A stretch of 64,000 bases of DNA from a virus. Shown here piece by piece: positions 17,661 to 27,892 of the stretch (positions are counted from its first letter, which is position 1; each line of letters begins with the position of its first letter). A model generated the notes under the pieces. The model was not told where the DNA came from. It searched no databases and was given only the letters and a program-made list of their open reading frames with translations. A program made the position numbers and the translations under genes. The stretch spans positions 1-64,000 of IMG/VR virus record IMGVR_UViG_3300009506_000016; one strand, given 5' to 3'.

Positions 17661-19152
17661 GCCTCTCAAAACTGGTTTTTCCCGCGTGTTTCTAATTGCT
17701 GGACGCGCACGCGGCGATCATGCGCCAGAGTACTTCTCGCAGTTAAAGATGGGTGGGATTTCTCAAAACTTCGGTGACATCACTCGTGTTGAGATTCCTG
17801 ACCCTGATGAGTATGGCAAGTTTTTGGAAGTTGACCGCATTCGCGGTACTGAGGAACGGGCCGCATTCACGCTTATGGGACGCTACGCGGCGGCTGTCAA
17901 AAGTCGTTTGCTTGAGCTTGCTCGTAACAAATGCCCGGTGGATATTCAATTACACATGGGCGAATGCACAGACCCTTCCGCTTTCAACATCTTCACCAAA
18001 GCAATTATCGCAGAGGACGCAATCCTAACTTCTCATTCGACTGAGGATTTGGGCGCGTTGGAATCTGGCGAGAACGCACAAGTAAACGAAACGGCTGATA
18101 TTCAGTCTCGTGATTACTATGAAGTGTTGCCTCTTACGTTCACTCAACGGGCGGCTGATATTATCACCAATCACATTAACAATGTTGTTGTGATTGATAC
18201 CGCCTCATGTGGTGGATCTTGCGCAGACGAGTCCAATGGCTGTCAGAAGTTTTTCGCTGTAAGTGATGCGGCTGGTGGTAGTCCAGGCACTCCGCCTGAT
18301 GTTGTTTTCTCTCTTGATGGTGGAAGCAATATGTACGCTCACGATGTTGATTCTTTGTCATCGACTGATGACGCGCTGGCTGTGGCTGGCGTTGGAGATT
18401 ACATCGTGGTTGTTTCGAATTCGGATGGTTCTCTCAGCTACGCTGAAATTCAAGATTTCATCGATCTGGTTGATCCCACGTTTACCGCTGTTACTACGGG
18501 TATCGTGGCCGGTGGAGAACCGAATCACATCTTTAGTCTTGGGCGCAAGGCTTATGTGGTTGGTGATGGTGGGTACGTGTACTTTACCGATGATCCTACT
18601 GCTGGCGTTGACGTTCTTGATGCTGGCGTTGCTACCGCTGATGACCTGAACTTTGTTCATGCCTATGATGAGTACAATGCTGTTGCCGTTGGTGATAATG
18701 GCGCGGTTATTCATACGACTGATAAGACCAGTTGGGATACCGCTCTAACATTCCCGGTTGGCGTTGGCATTGATCTTACTGGCGTGTTTATGAAGTCAGA
18801 AACCGAGTGGTGGGTGACTGCAAGCAATGGCACGATGTACTACACGCTCAATTCCGGTAAAACCTGGACCGCTAAAACTCTCCCAGGCACTACGCCTTCG
18901 AAGATGGATGCAATTGCATTCTCAAGCGATTCCGTTGGTTATGCCGCTGGCGTTGTGAGTTCTCATGGCCGCATTTACCGCACGTTCGATGGTGGATATT
19001 CTTGGGTGGTAACACCAGAGGGTACTTCATCCATTCCTACGGGCGATGAGTTCCTATCAATCGCAGTTTGCGAAAATGACGTGAACCTTGTTATTGGTGC
19101 TGGTATTGCCGATGACGCTACAGATGGTATCTTGGTAGTCGGTAAAATCTAA
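17644..19152 (+). CDS. Tail tube protein carrying a YCF48/BNR-type beta-propeller
   Basis: A 502-residue protein with two parts. Residues ~1-185 look like a siphovirus major tail tube protein (GFSRVFLIAGRARGDHAPEYF..ITRVEIPDP..RYAAAVKSRLL). Residues ~200-495 form repeated propeller blades with the photosystem-stability/YCF48 pattern: AVGDNGAVIHTTDKTSW, GTMYYTLNSGKTW and GRIYRTFDGGYSW. A propeller on each tube subunit would coat the tail outside and could bind host or environmental polymers. High-GC codons like the capsid gene, as expected for an abundant protein. The tail assembly chaperone pair follows, supporting the call. Confidence 0.8.
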   Translation: MASYNKPLKTGFSRVFLIAGRARGDHAPEYFSQLKMGGISQNFGDITRVEIPDPDEYGKFLEVDRIRGTEERAAFTLMGRYAAAVKSRLLELARNKCPVDIQLHMGECTDPSAFNIFTKAIIAEDAILTSHSTEDLGALESGENAQVNETADIQSRDYYEVLPLTFTQRAADIITNHINNVVVIDTASCGGSCADESNGCQKFFAVSDAAGGSPGTPPDVVFSLDGGSNMYAHDVDSLSSTDDALAVAGVGDYIVVVSNSDGSLSYAEIQDFIDLVDPTFTAVTTGIVAGGEPNHIFSLGRKAYVVGDGGYVYFTDDPTAGVDVLDAGVATADDLNFVHAYDEYNAVAVGDNGAVIHTTDKTSWDTALTFPVGVGIDLTGVFMKSETEWWVTASNGTMYYTLNSGKTWTAKTLPGTTPSKMDAIAFSSDSVGYAAGVVSSHGRIYRTFDGGYSWVVTPEGTSSIPTGDEFLSIAVCENDVNLVIGAGIADDATDGILVVGKI

Positions 19153-19189
19153 GCATAAACACAATCCCTTCGTACTGGAGGATCTATAA

Positions 19190-19726
19190 ATGACTAACAC
19201 TTCTCAAGTTGTCTCAAAGGCCGCTCGTTCATTGAAAAATGAAAATGAGCAGAGCGGCCTTATTACGCTTTCTACCGGCGTTATTCTTACTCCTACTATT
19301 GTTCCCAACATGCTTTATCTGGAAATCATGGGCCGCTTCAAAGCACCAAAGATTCCACGCTTTTTCAATGAGGATCTTGGGCGCGAAGAAGAAAACCCGA
19401 ACCATCCTGACTACATTGCCGAAATGCAAGAATATACTCAGGAAATGTCAAAGGCAATGATTGATCTTATGATCCTATTTGGAACGGAGATTAACAAATG
19501 TCCAAAGGGGGTTGATCCTTTAGAAAGTAGTAAGTGGGTTAATAAACTAAAACTTACTCATTTTGAATTTGATCCTGATGATGAGTATGATCGTTATCTC
19601 AATTGGATTAAGGCTGTAGCCGCTCCAAGTGATGAGGATATCGAAGCTATATCGGTTGGAGTAGGGCGGCTATCTGGCGTTGTCGAAGATGACGTGCAAG
19701 ATGCCGTTAACCAGTTTCGGGATTGA
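19190..19726 (+). CDS. Tail assembly chaperone, short form (gpG-like)
   Basis: A 178-residue, largely helical and acidic protein between tail tube and tape measure genes, the canonical place of the lambda G/GT chaperones. GGAGGATCTATAA precedes the ATG. Its C-terminal end overlaps a second frame that continues to 19988, so an elongated product by ribosomal frameshifting is expected (see the site at 19715). Confidence 0.75.
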   Translation: MTNTSQVVSKAARSLKNENEQSGLITLSTGVILTPTIVPNMLYLEIMGRFKAPKIPRFFNEDLGREEENPNHPDYIAEMQEYTQEMSKAMIDLMILFGTEINKCPKGVDPLESSKWVNKLKLTHFEFDPDDEYDRYLNWIKAVAAPSDEDIEAISVGVGRLSGVVEDDVQDAVNQFRD

Positions 19727-19988
19727 CCTTAACGACACACCAATCTTAGACCTGCCTGTGTCTCACAGCGACATGCTCGGTATCAGTATTTCTCAACAAC
19801 CTGTTCCGGGTATGGTGTCGTTTTATGAAGAACATATGTCACGAAGCGATGCTGGCTATACGATACAAGAGTGGTATAATCTTAATGGACGCGAACGAGC
19901 ATCAGAAGTTGCTCTTGCACGAATAAAGAATGCAATTGAATATCACAAGATGAAAGAGCAAGAACGAGCGTCAAAGCGCAAGCAATAA
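19680..19988 (+). CDS. Tail assembly chaperone extension (T-like), probably made by frameshift
   Basis: This frame is +1 relative to the 19190 frame. The conserved-looking part (FGIDLNDTPILDLPVSHSD, then SQQPVPGMVSFYEEHMSR) begins at about 19716, and no convincing ribosome site precedes any ATG in it. Most likely it is only translated as the tail of a G-T fusion, giving a protein of about 266 residues. The helical, Lys/Glu-rich C-terminus would recruit tail proteins to the tape measure protein. Confidence 0.65.
   Translation: MSKMTCKMPLTSFGIDLNDTPILDLPVSHSDMLGISISQQPVPGMVSFYEEHMSRSDAGYTIQEWYNLNGRERASEVALARIKNAIEYHKMKEQERASKRKQ
19715..19720 (+). promoter_or_regulatory. Candidate +1 ribosomal frameshift site TTT CGG
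   Basis: In the 19190 frame the codons run CAG TTT CGG GAT TGA. Slipping of the Phe tRNA from TTT to TTC at a slowly read CGG would move the ribosome +1 onto GGG ATT GAC and continue to 19988. The stop codon two codons later is also typical of +1 sites. Most phage chaperone shifts are -1; the frame relation here allows only +1 or -2. Confidence 0.55.
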
Positions 19989-19999
19989 ACGGAGACAAA

Positions 20000-22900
20000 A
20001 TGGCGATTAGACAACTCGGAATACAAATGGTAGTACGCGGTGCAGAACGTTTTGCACGCGATATTTCGCATGTCGCTCTTTCGATGTACAACTATAGCAA
20101 GGCAGTAAACAGCGCAGAAAAGAGTATGATCCGTCTTGCAAGTAGTACGGCCAAACGTGCCGAGACTCAGATGAAATCTCAGGAACGAGTTGTTGCTCGT
20201 ACAACTGATGCTTACTGGAAACAAGCGGCGGCTGTATCAAATCTTATAACAAAGATTAACCAAATGCAATCCGCAATTGCTTTAAAGCCAATTGCTACAG
20301 ATGCAATAACAAGACTATCAGTACATATTGCGAAACTTAAAGTTGGCATTGCTGATGTTCGTAAGGCAATGGGACAAACAGACAATCAAACACTGTTAGA
20401 TGCTTATCAAAAGAAATTTGATAATCTACAATTTAGACTTTCTAGATCAGTATTAGCACTCAATGAATGGAAACAAAAGTTACGTGATGCCCAAAAAGCA
20501 GAAAAAGACATCGGTGATGCTACTGATAAACTTGACGATTCTTATACTAATCTTGAAAACGTATTTGGTAAGTTAGGACAAGAGACAGAAACGCTAACGC
20601 AATATACAGACCAAAACGCCCAGGCTCAACAATCATTACAAGACATACTCGGGCAATCTGGTGGTGTACTTTCAACAATATCGAAGTATTTCTCTGTACT
20701 TACTGGAAAGTTCGGAGAGAACATTGTTGGCGCAACAAAGCTGGATACCGTATTGCTAAAACTTGGATTACAAGGAGCGGCTCTTGGAGTTGCGTTGAAT
20801 GGTGTTGTTCTTGTTCTTGATGCAATCGCAATTGTAGTAAAACTTGTTGTTGGTGCGGTAGGACTTATCATAAATGCCTTTGGAAAACTCTTGTCCATTG
20901 CAGTGAATGTTGGTAAGGCAATTGGCAATTACATTCTAAAAGGACTTAAGGCAATCGCCGCATTACCATTCAAGATAGTGGCTGGTGGATTGAATAGTAT
21001 TTGGCAATCTCTAAAACGGATTGGTGAGATTGCAATTGGCATGAATATTTCCAACCTTATCTGGCATATTGGCGCTCAGATAAAAGATGTTGGCGCTATG
21101 GCGGTTGAGGCCGCTGGTGACTTCCAGCTAATGCAGATTCGGTTGCGTGGTCTTGTGCAACGCGAATTGGCGGAATCGGATGCGAGTTTAGACTTTGCTG
21201 ACTCTCTTGCTGTGGCAACACAACGAGCACAAGAACTATCTTATTGGGTTAGCAATCTAGCAGTGAAGTCAATTTTCAGCGCGGAGGATATCAACAACAC
21301 GCTTACGCTGGCAATGGCTTATGACTTTACAAGTCAGGAAGCTCAGGATCTAACAGAATCAATTATCAATTTCTCAACAGGTATGGGTCTTACTGACGAG
21401 CAAATGCGTAGGATCATTGAGAACTTTGGTCAGATGAAGGCCGCTGGAAAAGCCGCTGGTACTGAATTGCGTGACTTAGCTCGTGGTTCGTTTGTTCCGG
21501 TGAATAAAGTATTTGAACTGATGAATGAGCGTTTGCAATTGGTTGATGCAAGCACAAATAATATTGGCGAGATTAGAACAAAAATTCAAACCATGATATC
21601 TGAGGGATCGATTGATATCAATGAATTCTTCAAGTCATTTATTGAATTATCCGGTACTGCTTTTCCAAATGCAATTGAGCGCTCTCAAACAGCCTGGAAC
21701 GTTGTAAAGTCAAACATTCAAGACTTCATTCAGTCAATTATCGGTTGGCGTGTTATCACACCAACGCTTGATCTTGTATCAGAAAGATTGACATCATTCA
21801 TTGCATCTATGATGACACCAGAGGCTCGGTCACTTGCAGAAAACCTTGGGTCAGCCTTTGCGTTTGTTGCGAAAGGGATCTTCCGGGTATCTGATGCTTT
21901 ATCGCCTACATTCCTTAAGCACTTTGATAAGTACATTGGCTATGCTAACAGTATGCTAAAATCGCTTAAGAGTTTCGCAACAGGCGGAAAATCATACAAC
22001 GAAACGTTTGTAAGTTTGATTGGAAGCTTTGATAATATGGGATTGCGCGGGAAGAACATTCAAGCGATTTCAAAACATATTATCAATCTTACTCAAGCGT
22101 TTTCGAATCTTGTAAGTGGAAAAGGCGATATCAAAGAAACGCTTACAACAATAAAAGATGAAGTTAGTGGACTGTTCACCCTTTTATGGAACGAGTTGAT
22201 TGTCCCTCAAATGAAGAAGATATGGGAAGAAAAACTACTTCCAAAACTAAAGGAGTTGTGGGGATTCATAACCGGATTTGTAACCGATCTTTGGGAAAAT
22301 AAAATCCCGGCATGGTGGGAAGAAACCGGAAAGCCAGCATTGCTTGGACTGATCGCAAAGCTCGTTGAGTGGGTAACTGAATCCGATGATGCTAAAGAGA
22401 TTGGAAAGAAAATAACCAATGGGATTGTAGCCGGTATTCAAGCCGCAAAGGATAGCGGATTTCTCGCGGCTGTATCAGAAATACTTCAAACAGTTTTGAT
22501 ATCCGCCGCTACCGCTGGCGTCCAGGCACTTATTGGAATACTATCTGGTGGTGGTGGTCCAGACCAACAAGCAATATCAGAAGGATCTAATCGACACGCT
22601 GGTACTGACAATGGCGAAGAAGGAATCAGCGGAATAGCCGGTGCGATTGATAATCTCAAAACGAAGGCTCAGGATGCTTTAGATAGTAGTCTATCTGAGT
22701 TCTTTGATCTATTTGAACAAAAGTATCCAGCGCTATTTCAGGCCGGTGATGCGCTTGCTGTTATAGCAACGGCGATCTGGAAAATAACATCCTTGGAGTT
22801 AGAGAACCTAAAAACGATTGTAGAATCAATGGTAAGGATATCAGATGCTCTTGGCGGTCCAATGTCTGATGGGGCTACCAACCTTGATAGTGTGTCTCAG

Positions 22901-23923
22901 TCTATGGAAAATATCGTAAAGCATGTTAGTCCTATATCTCGTATTGCATTCAGCATGGAGAAATTAGCAGACGCATTAGAGCGAATGAATCCTACTGCTC
23001 TTGATTTCTTGAAAAACATTCCAGAGTTCATTACAAACCCTGGCGCTCTTGCTAGTTGGGCGATGGATGCTGGAGCCAATCTTCTCCCCGGCATAACCGG
23101 GACGCCAGGAGAAGCAGTAACAATTGATGTCAAGCCAAACGTTATTGCTCCCGATCCTGACATGACCGGACTTCAAGCGCTATTTGAGAACATAAAAGGA
23201 AGCATTACTGGCCTGTTCACTCCAATGACAGAAAGTGCTACAACGGAAACAGGACTCACGGAATTACAGTTTCAAACATTAAGTGATAGGCTTGTTGGTC
23301 AATCAATCATCCCGGATATGATGACTGCTATCTATGAAGTTATGACATCCAAGTTTACAGAGTTGTACGGATGGGTTGATACAAGTTTTGTCCAGCCTTT
23401 TGTGGGATTATTTACCAGTATTGACTTTACTGCTACGGGCCAGAGAATAGTAGAAACTCTACGTGCTGGACTTGAAGCCGGTGTTCCCGATTTGCTTGCA
23501 TGGTGGGCTACCATCAAAGCACAATTCCAAATAACCGCTAGTGTAAGTTTCTCTTATGCTGGAAAAACAATTCCTTCCGGTGGTAGTGCATTTGATCTTG
23601 GCGCTGGAAAAACTGGAGATACAGGTGATGTTGTAGCGGCAAAAGGAGCGAACTTTGTTGTTCCACCAGGATATCCAAATGACACTTTTAGAATGCGTGT
23701 TTCATCTGGTGAGCAGGTCATTGTTATTCCGAACGCAGTAAAAAGTATACAGAGTCGCTCTGGCTATGGATCTTTATTCTCGATGCGTCAAAACGTGATG
23801 GGTGGAATGAATAATCAAAATACTTATCAAAGTAGTAAAACGTATCAATTGAACGTGAGTGCAAACAGACAGCTAGAAAGCCTTGTGCAAGAATACGAAA
23901 TTATGAGATTATTAGGAGAATAA
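20000..23923 (+). CDS. Tape measure protein
   Basis: At 1307 residues this is the longest gene in the virion module. It has an Ala/Gln/Lys-rich helical N-terminus, hydrophobic stretches around residues 250-330, and the tape-measure N-terminal domain core (AVKSIFSAEDINNTLTLAM, TGMGLTDEQMRRIIENFGQM, ELRDLARGSFVPVNKVF). It sets tail length and is threaded through the tube; by length the tail would be of the order of 190-200 nm, using the usual ~0.15 nm per residue. Good ribosome site GGAGACAAA. Confidence 0.93.
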   Translation: MAIRQLGIQMVVRGAERFARDISHVALSMYNYSKAVNSAEKSMIRLASSTAKRAETQMKSQERVVARTTDAYWKQAAAVSNLITKINQMQSAIALKPIATDAITRLSVHIAKLKVGIADVRKAMGQTDNQTLLDAYQKKFDNLQFRLSRSVLALNEWKQKLRDAQKAEKDIGDATDKLDDSYTNLENVFGKLGQETETLTQYTDQNAQAQQSLQDILGQSGGVLSTISKYFSVLTGKFGENIVGATKLDTVLLKLGLQGAALGVALNGVVLVLDAIAIVVKLVVGAVGLIINAFGKLLSIAVNVGKAIGNYILKGLKAIAALPFKIVAGGLNSIWQSLKRIGEIAIGMNISNLIWHIGAQIKDVGAMAVEAAGDFQLMQIRLRGLVQRELAESDASLDFADSLAVATQRAQELSYWVSNLAVKSIFSAEDINNTLTLAMAYDFTSQEAQDLTESIINFSTGMGLTDEQMRRIIENFGQMKAAGKAAGTELRDLARGSFVPVNKVFELMNERLQLVDASTNNIGEIRTKIQTMISEGSIDINEFFKSFIELSGTAFPNAIERSQTAWNVVKSNIQDFIQSIIGWRVITPTLDLVSERLTSFIASMMTPEARSLAENLGSAFAFVAKGIFRVSDALSPTFLKHFDKYIGYANSMLKSLKSFATGGKSYNETFVSLIGSFDNMGLRGKNIQAISKHIINLTQAFSNLVSGKGDIKETLTTIKDEVSGLFTLLWNELIVPQMKKIWEEKLLPKLKELWGFITGFVTDLWENKIPAWWEETGKPALLGLIAKLVEWVTESDDAKEIGKKITNGIVAGIQAAKDSGFLAAVSEILQTVLISAATAGVQALIGILSGGGGPDQQAISEGSNRHAGTDNGEEGISGIAGAIDNLKTKAQDALDSSLSEFFDLFEQKYPALFQAGDALAVIATAIWKITSLELENLKTIVESMVRISDALGGPMSDGATNLDSVSQSMENIVKHVSPISRIAFSMEKLADALERMNPTALDFLKNIPEFITNPGALASWAMDAGANLLPGITGTPGEAVTIDVKPNVIAPDPDMTGLQALFENIKGSITGLFTPMTESATTETGLTELQFQTLSDRLVGQSIIPDMMTAIYEVMTSKFTELYGWVDTSFVQPFVGLFTSIDFTATGQRIVETLRAGLEAGVPDLLAWWATIKAQFQITASVSFSYAGKTIPSGGSAFDLGAGKTGDTGDVVAAKGANFVVPPGYPNDTFRMRVSSGEQVIVIPNAVKSIQSRSGYGSLFSMRQNVMGGMNNQNTYQSSKTYQLNVSANRQLESLVQEYEIMRLLGE

Positions 23924-23927
23924 AACA

Positions 23928-26762
23928 ATGAAGCAACTTCTTCCTGATCTGGTTAGTGGGTATGAAATAGCTCCGATAAGCGGATTATTCTCCATTGTTG
24001 AGCCAGAAGAAAGCATAAACTTAATACACAACCCAACGCCTCAATATTGGGATACCGGATATGGCGGGGTAAGTAGCGCTACGGTTACTAGGTCTATTGA
24101 ACAGCAGAGGCGTTCAGAATTCTCTATGAAAGTAGAATCTGGATCTGCAAGCGGTTCTGGTATAGATTATGATGTTACTCTCGATAATGATACACGCTAT
24201 ACATTCAGTGTTGATGTATATGGCTTACCAGGAATTGATTATGCTCTTGAAGTATATTACGGAGCAACGCTTATTGCAAGAAAGATATTTAGATCAAACC
24301 GAAGGTGGCGGAGGCCATATCTTGTTTTTGGTACGACCAGCGCTGGATCTCATTCTTTTCGTGTTACTCAAAGCACCGCAAAGGCGCACACCTATTATAC
24401 CGATGGCTGGCAAGTAGAAGAAAAAAGTCATCCAACCACATTCTTTCATGGTGATATGGAAGGATATGTTGTTGGCGATAGTCCCTATCTGTGGCTTGGC
24501 GCAAAGTACGCATCAAGAAGTTATCGATCAGAAACTACGAATTCTGGTGGTCGTGAGCATTTTCTCCGTGAATTCAATTTTAGGCTCACGGGATATTCTG
24601 GACTTGGAATGTCACCGGTTAACACGCTTACAAGTGAACTCGTACAAGGCGGTAGTTTTTATAATGGATCAGTAAAAAAGGAAAGACCATTTACTCTTGT
24701 AGGTACAATATTTGGATCTTCATCATTTGAGATTGGGAAAAACAGGGCCGGGATAATCAATATTGTTCGTCCTGATAGAAATAAGTTTGCTCAACCAATT
24801 CAAATGCGTTACTATCCAAGAGATGATGAGTCGGATGGTGATGTATACCTTATTAAATGTGTATATCAATCTGGACTTGAGGGAAACATAACTAACCCGT
24901 ATCAAGAACAAGTTGCAATACAATTTTTGCAAACAGATCCAACTATTCAGTTTGATCAGTTTTTTGTTCAAGAACTTGATCAGTTTGAATTCAGCACAAC
25001 TTATACTGCCGCTGATCAGCCTGGGATTATAATCAGGAAAGATGCTCAAAGCGAATTAGTGGAATGTTTGTATGGTGCTAATGGCGATGTGACTGCAATG
25101 ACTTGGTTTCCTGATGGAAACCTTTACTTTGGCGGAGATTTTACCACAGCAGAATCTATAACTCTAAATCATCTCGGTGTTTGGGATGGTGAGAATATTA
25201 GTTACTTGGGATCACCCGGTGATGGAATTGGAGGAATATTTAATTGCGTAAATAAGATGATTGCTGTTCCAAACGGAGAAATATGGATTGCTGGCGGCTT
25301 TGAATATGGTGGAACTGGCGCGGCGCAATCAAGCATGGCAAACCTTATGGCTTACAAACCATCTACAGGAACATGGAGAGCCATAGGAACTCCAAGTCAT
25401 TATGTATATGATATGATCTATCTTGATGGAACAATATTCGTTTGTGGTGTCTTTACTACTATTGGTGGCACTACTGCTTGGAGTGTTGCCAAAACATCCG
25501 ATTTCGGCAATACATGGGAAGCCATAACTGCCGACATGCTCTCAATTTGTTACTGCATAACTGGATACATGGTTAATGGTGAGCCTAGATTATATCTTGG
25601 AGATACGAATCATGGCATTTATTATTTTGATGGAACATCGTATACCGAAATACTTACTTGGCACATAGGTGGCATCGGAACTCAGGCTCTAACATGGGGA
25701 AAATTCATAAAGATACATGATAATGAGCATTATGCAACGGGATGGGTTATTGATGCCACATATTCATATCTATACTTTTATCTTTGGAGAATTACTGGAA
25801 CAAAAGTAGAGCTTGTTGCCAATGTTGATTATTTTGGCATGGATATACCAAGTCTAAAAAACGCTTTGGCTAAATATACGAATAGTGTTCTTGTTGGAAT
25901 AAATGATGGAACAGTGATTATAGGATCTGATGGAAAGACACAAAACTTTCCTGGCGGATACTTTAGTTATAACCATAATCAAATTTTCAGTCCAGGAATT
26001 ATATCGAGTATTACTGGTGTTTCTGTATTTGCAATAAAAAACGATACTGTTGAAAACTCAGAAATAGCTTATGGCTTGTGGAGAGATCCAGAATATGAAA
26101 ACCGAACATACAGCTATTCTCGAAACGTTATACAAAATGATACAGAATCAGAATATTGGCCCAGGATACGAGTTCTTGGCCCAGGATATTTATATTTCTT
26201 GATGAGTGCAGTTGCTAATAAGTACGCACGTTTTAGTAAGTTATATTTGGGAGAGGACGAAGAATTAATCTGCGATTTCTCTCCGGACGGATACAAGTTT
26301 ACTTCTAATTATCGCGGTGATGTTTCAAATAAGTTATACGGATCTCGTTCTCCTAATTTCAGCCTTGATCGCGGAAAAAACATATTCATGTTTGTTTCTG
26401 ATGGATCTAAAGTTCTGTCTGGTGATATGAACGGAGAATCAGTAACTATACTTGGTGCAAATAATGACAATACAGATGATGGGGTTTTGTATGTAACTAT
26501 TAGTGGCTCGTCTACTGATCTACAATGGGACTTCTATAGCGATTCTGGAAAGACTGATCTTGTTGGATCGGCTAATCATGTTGGTACTGGTGCTCCTGCC
26601 GCTGATGATATTCTTCCGATCCAAGAAGAAAATAACTCTGGATTGCATGGCTGGATATTTCTTGATGGTACATATAACACTGGTAACGCTACTATAAAAG
26701 CGTTGCGCGGATATATTTCCTGGAAAAGACATTATGGATCTCTTGATGAAGTGGTGGCCTAA
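23928..26762 (+). CDS. Distal tail protein with carbohydrate-binding-like and propeller domains
   Basis: A 944-residue protein after the tape measure gene, where distal tail proteins sit. Residues ~25-185 resemble a carbohydrate-binding beta-sandwich (NLIHNPTPQYW..YTFSVDVYG..YYTDGWQVE). Residues ~200-360 are Dit-like (FLREFNFRLTGYSGLG, RPFTLVGTIF, IVRPDRNKFAQPIQMRYYP). Residues ~375-700 have propeller-like repeats of the FGGDFTTAE, IAGGFEYGG and VCGVFTTIGG type. The end returns to beta-sandwich. It likely links the tube to the baseplate and contributes to host binding. Confidence 0.72.
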   Translation: MKQLLPDLVSGYEIAPISGLFSIVEPEESINLIHNPTPQYWDTGYGGVSSATVTRSIEQQRRSEFSMKVESGSASGSGIDYDVTLDNDTRYTFSVDVYGLPGIDYALEVYYGATLIARKIFRSNRRWRRPYLVFGTTSAGSHSFRVTQSTAKAHTYYTDGWQVEEKSHPTTFFHGDMEGYVVGDSPYLWLGAKYASRSYRSETTNSGGREHFLREFNFRLTGYSGLGMSPVNTLTSELVQGGSFYNGSVKKERPFTLVGTIFGSSSFEIGKNRAGIINIVRPDRNKFAQPIQMRYYPRDDESDGDVYLIKCVYQSGLEGNITNPYQEQVAIQFLQTDPTIQFDQFFVQELDQFEFSTTYTAADQPGIIIRKDAQSELVECLYGANGDVTAMTWFPDGNLYFGGDFTTAESITLNHLGVWDGENISYLGSPGDGIGGIFNCVNKMIAVPNGEIWIAGGFEYGGTGAAQSSMANLMAYKPSTGTWRAIGTPSHYVYDMIYLDGTIFVCGVFTTIGGTTAWSVAKTSDFGNTWEAITADMLSICYCITGYMVNGEPRLYLGDTNHGIYYFDGTSYTEILTWHIGGIGTQALTWGKFIKIHDNEHYATGWVIDATYSYLYFYLWRITGTKVELVANVDYFGMDIPSLKNALAKYTNSVLVGINDGTVIIGSDGKTQNFPGGYFSYNHNQIFSPGIISSITGVSVFAIKNDTVENSEIAYGLWRDPEYENRTYSYSRNVIQNDTESEYWPRIRVLGPGYLYFLMSAVANKYARFSKLYLGEDEELICDFSPDGYKFTSNYRGDVSNKLYGSRSPNFSLDRGKNIFMFVSDGSKVLSGDMNGESVTILGANNDNTDDGVLYVTISGSSTDLQWDFYSDSGKTDLVGSANHVGTGAPAADDILPIQEENNSGLHGWIFLDGTYNTGNATIKALRGYISWKRHYGSLDEVVA

Positions 26763-27892
26763 TGAGTACTCGGTTTGCTGAATATACAGTTGAATATTTC
26801 AATCGTCTTGGAACTTCTATGGGAACGATTCAGTATTTCCATAAGCTCGAATATGCTAAAAAAGAAAATGAGATAGGATATCTATATATTGACGTTCCAA
26901 ACATATATCCGATAAACTTCTTTGAGATAGATGGCTATTTCGTGGTTCACAGAAAAATTGGTGCTTTACCAGATTACGTTGAACTCAATGCAATGTGGTA
27001 CATAAGGCTTGTGCGCACAAAATACGATAAGGGAATCAGCCTTGTTCATATTGCATGTAGAGATGCAGTAGATATTGTAGATCGCCGAATAGTTGCTTAT
27101 GATTGTGCATCTGATTATTCCAACAAGACTGATCAGGGTGATGCAATGATGAAAGCTATTATGCGTGAGAACTTTGGGTCACTTGCAACCGACTCTAACC
27201 GTGATATATCGGATTTTCTATCAATCGAAGATGACGATACAAATAGCGCATGTCCAGAAATAACAAAAGAGTTTTGTAGGAGAAAGGTGCTTCCATTACT
27301 ACAAGATATTGTCGAAGAAGTGAAAGCAAATGATTTTTATATTGCATTCGATGTAGTCTATGGTGCTACCGGTATTCCTCAATTCAAAACATACACCGGA
27401 CAACGTGGAGTATACAAAGGGATAACATCAGAAAGCTCGTTTGTGTTTTCTATCGAGCGTGGAAACCTTGAATATGCCACTATAGCTTATGATCATCTTG
27501 AGGAATATAATTATATCTACGCGGGTGGTAGAGGAAAAGATGATGACAGAGTTATTGCGGTTGCTTATGATGAAGATTGGATTGCTCTTTCTCCAATAAA
27601 CCGCAGAGAGGATTGGATCGATGCTGGCGATAAAGAATCATATGAAAATGTGTTATCCGAAGCTACCATGCGGTTACAAGAGGCAGGACCAAAGGTATCG
27701 GTCAACGGGCATATCATCCAAACCATAGACAGCATATACGGTTACCATTACAATTTTGGAGATGTATGTGTATTCATGTTTGAAGGTAAAAGCCTTGATA
27801 TTCATCTTGATTCCGTTCATGTAACTGTTACAGGAAACGACAATGAAGATATTCAAATATATACACGTAACCTTGATGACACGGAGTATTAA
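26762..27892 (+). CDS. Tail hub protein, ReqiPepy6 Gp37-like
   Basis: A 376-residue protein with the features of the siphovirus Gp37-like/Tal family: a split beta-barrel start (EYTVEYFNRLG..), a DGYFVVHRKIG segment, a middle with SSFVFSIERGNLEYATIAYD and a C-terminal domain. It would form the trimeric hub closing the tail tube. ATG overlaps the previous stop by one base and its own stop overlaps the next ATG, so it is translated as part of a tight tail operon. Confidence 0.7.
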   Translation: MSTRFAEYTVEYFNRLGTSMGTIQYFHKLEYAKKENEIGYLYIDVPNIYPINFFEIDGYFVVHRKIGALPDYVELNAMWYIRLVRTKYDKGISLVHIACRDAVDIVDRRIVAYDCASDYSNKTDQGDAMMKAIMRENFGSLATDSNRDISDFLSIEDDDTNSACPEITKEFCRRKVLPLLQDIVEEVKANDFYIAFDVVYGATGIPQFKTYTGQRGVYKGITSESSFVFSIERGNLEYATIAYDHLEEYNYIYAGGRGKDDDRVIAVAYDEDWIALSPINRREDWIDAGDKESYENVLSEATMRLQEAGPKVSVNGHIIQTIDSIYGYHYNFGDVCVFMFEGKSLDIHLDSVHVTVTGNDNEDIQIYTRNLDDTEY

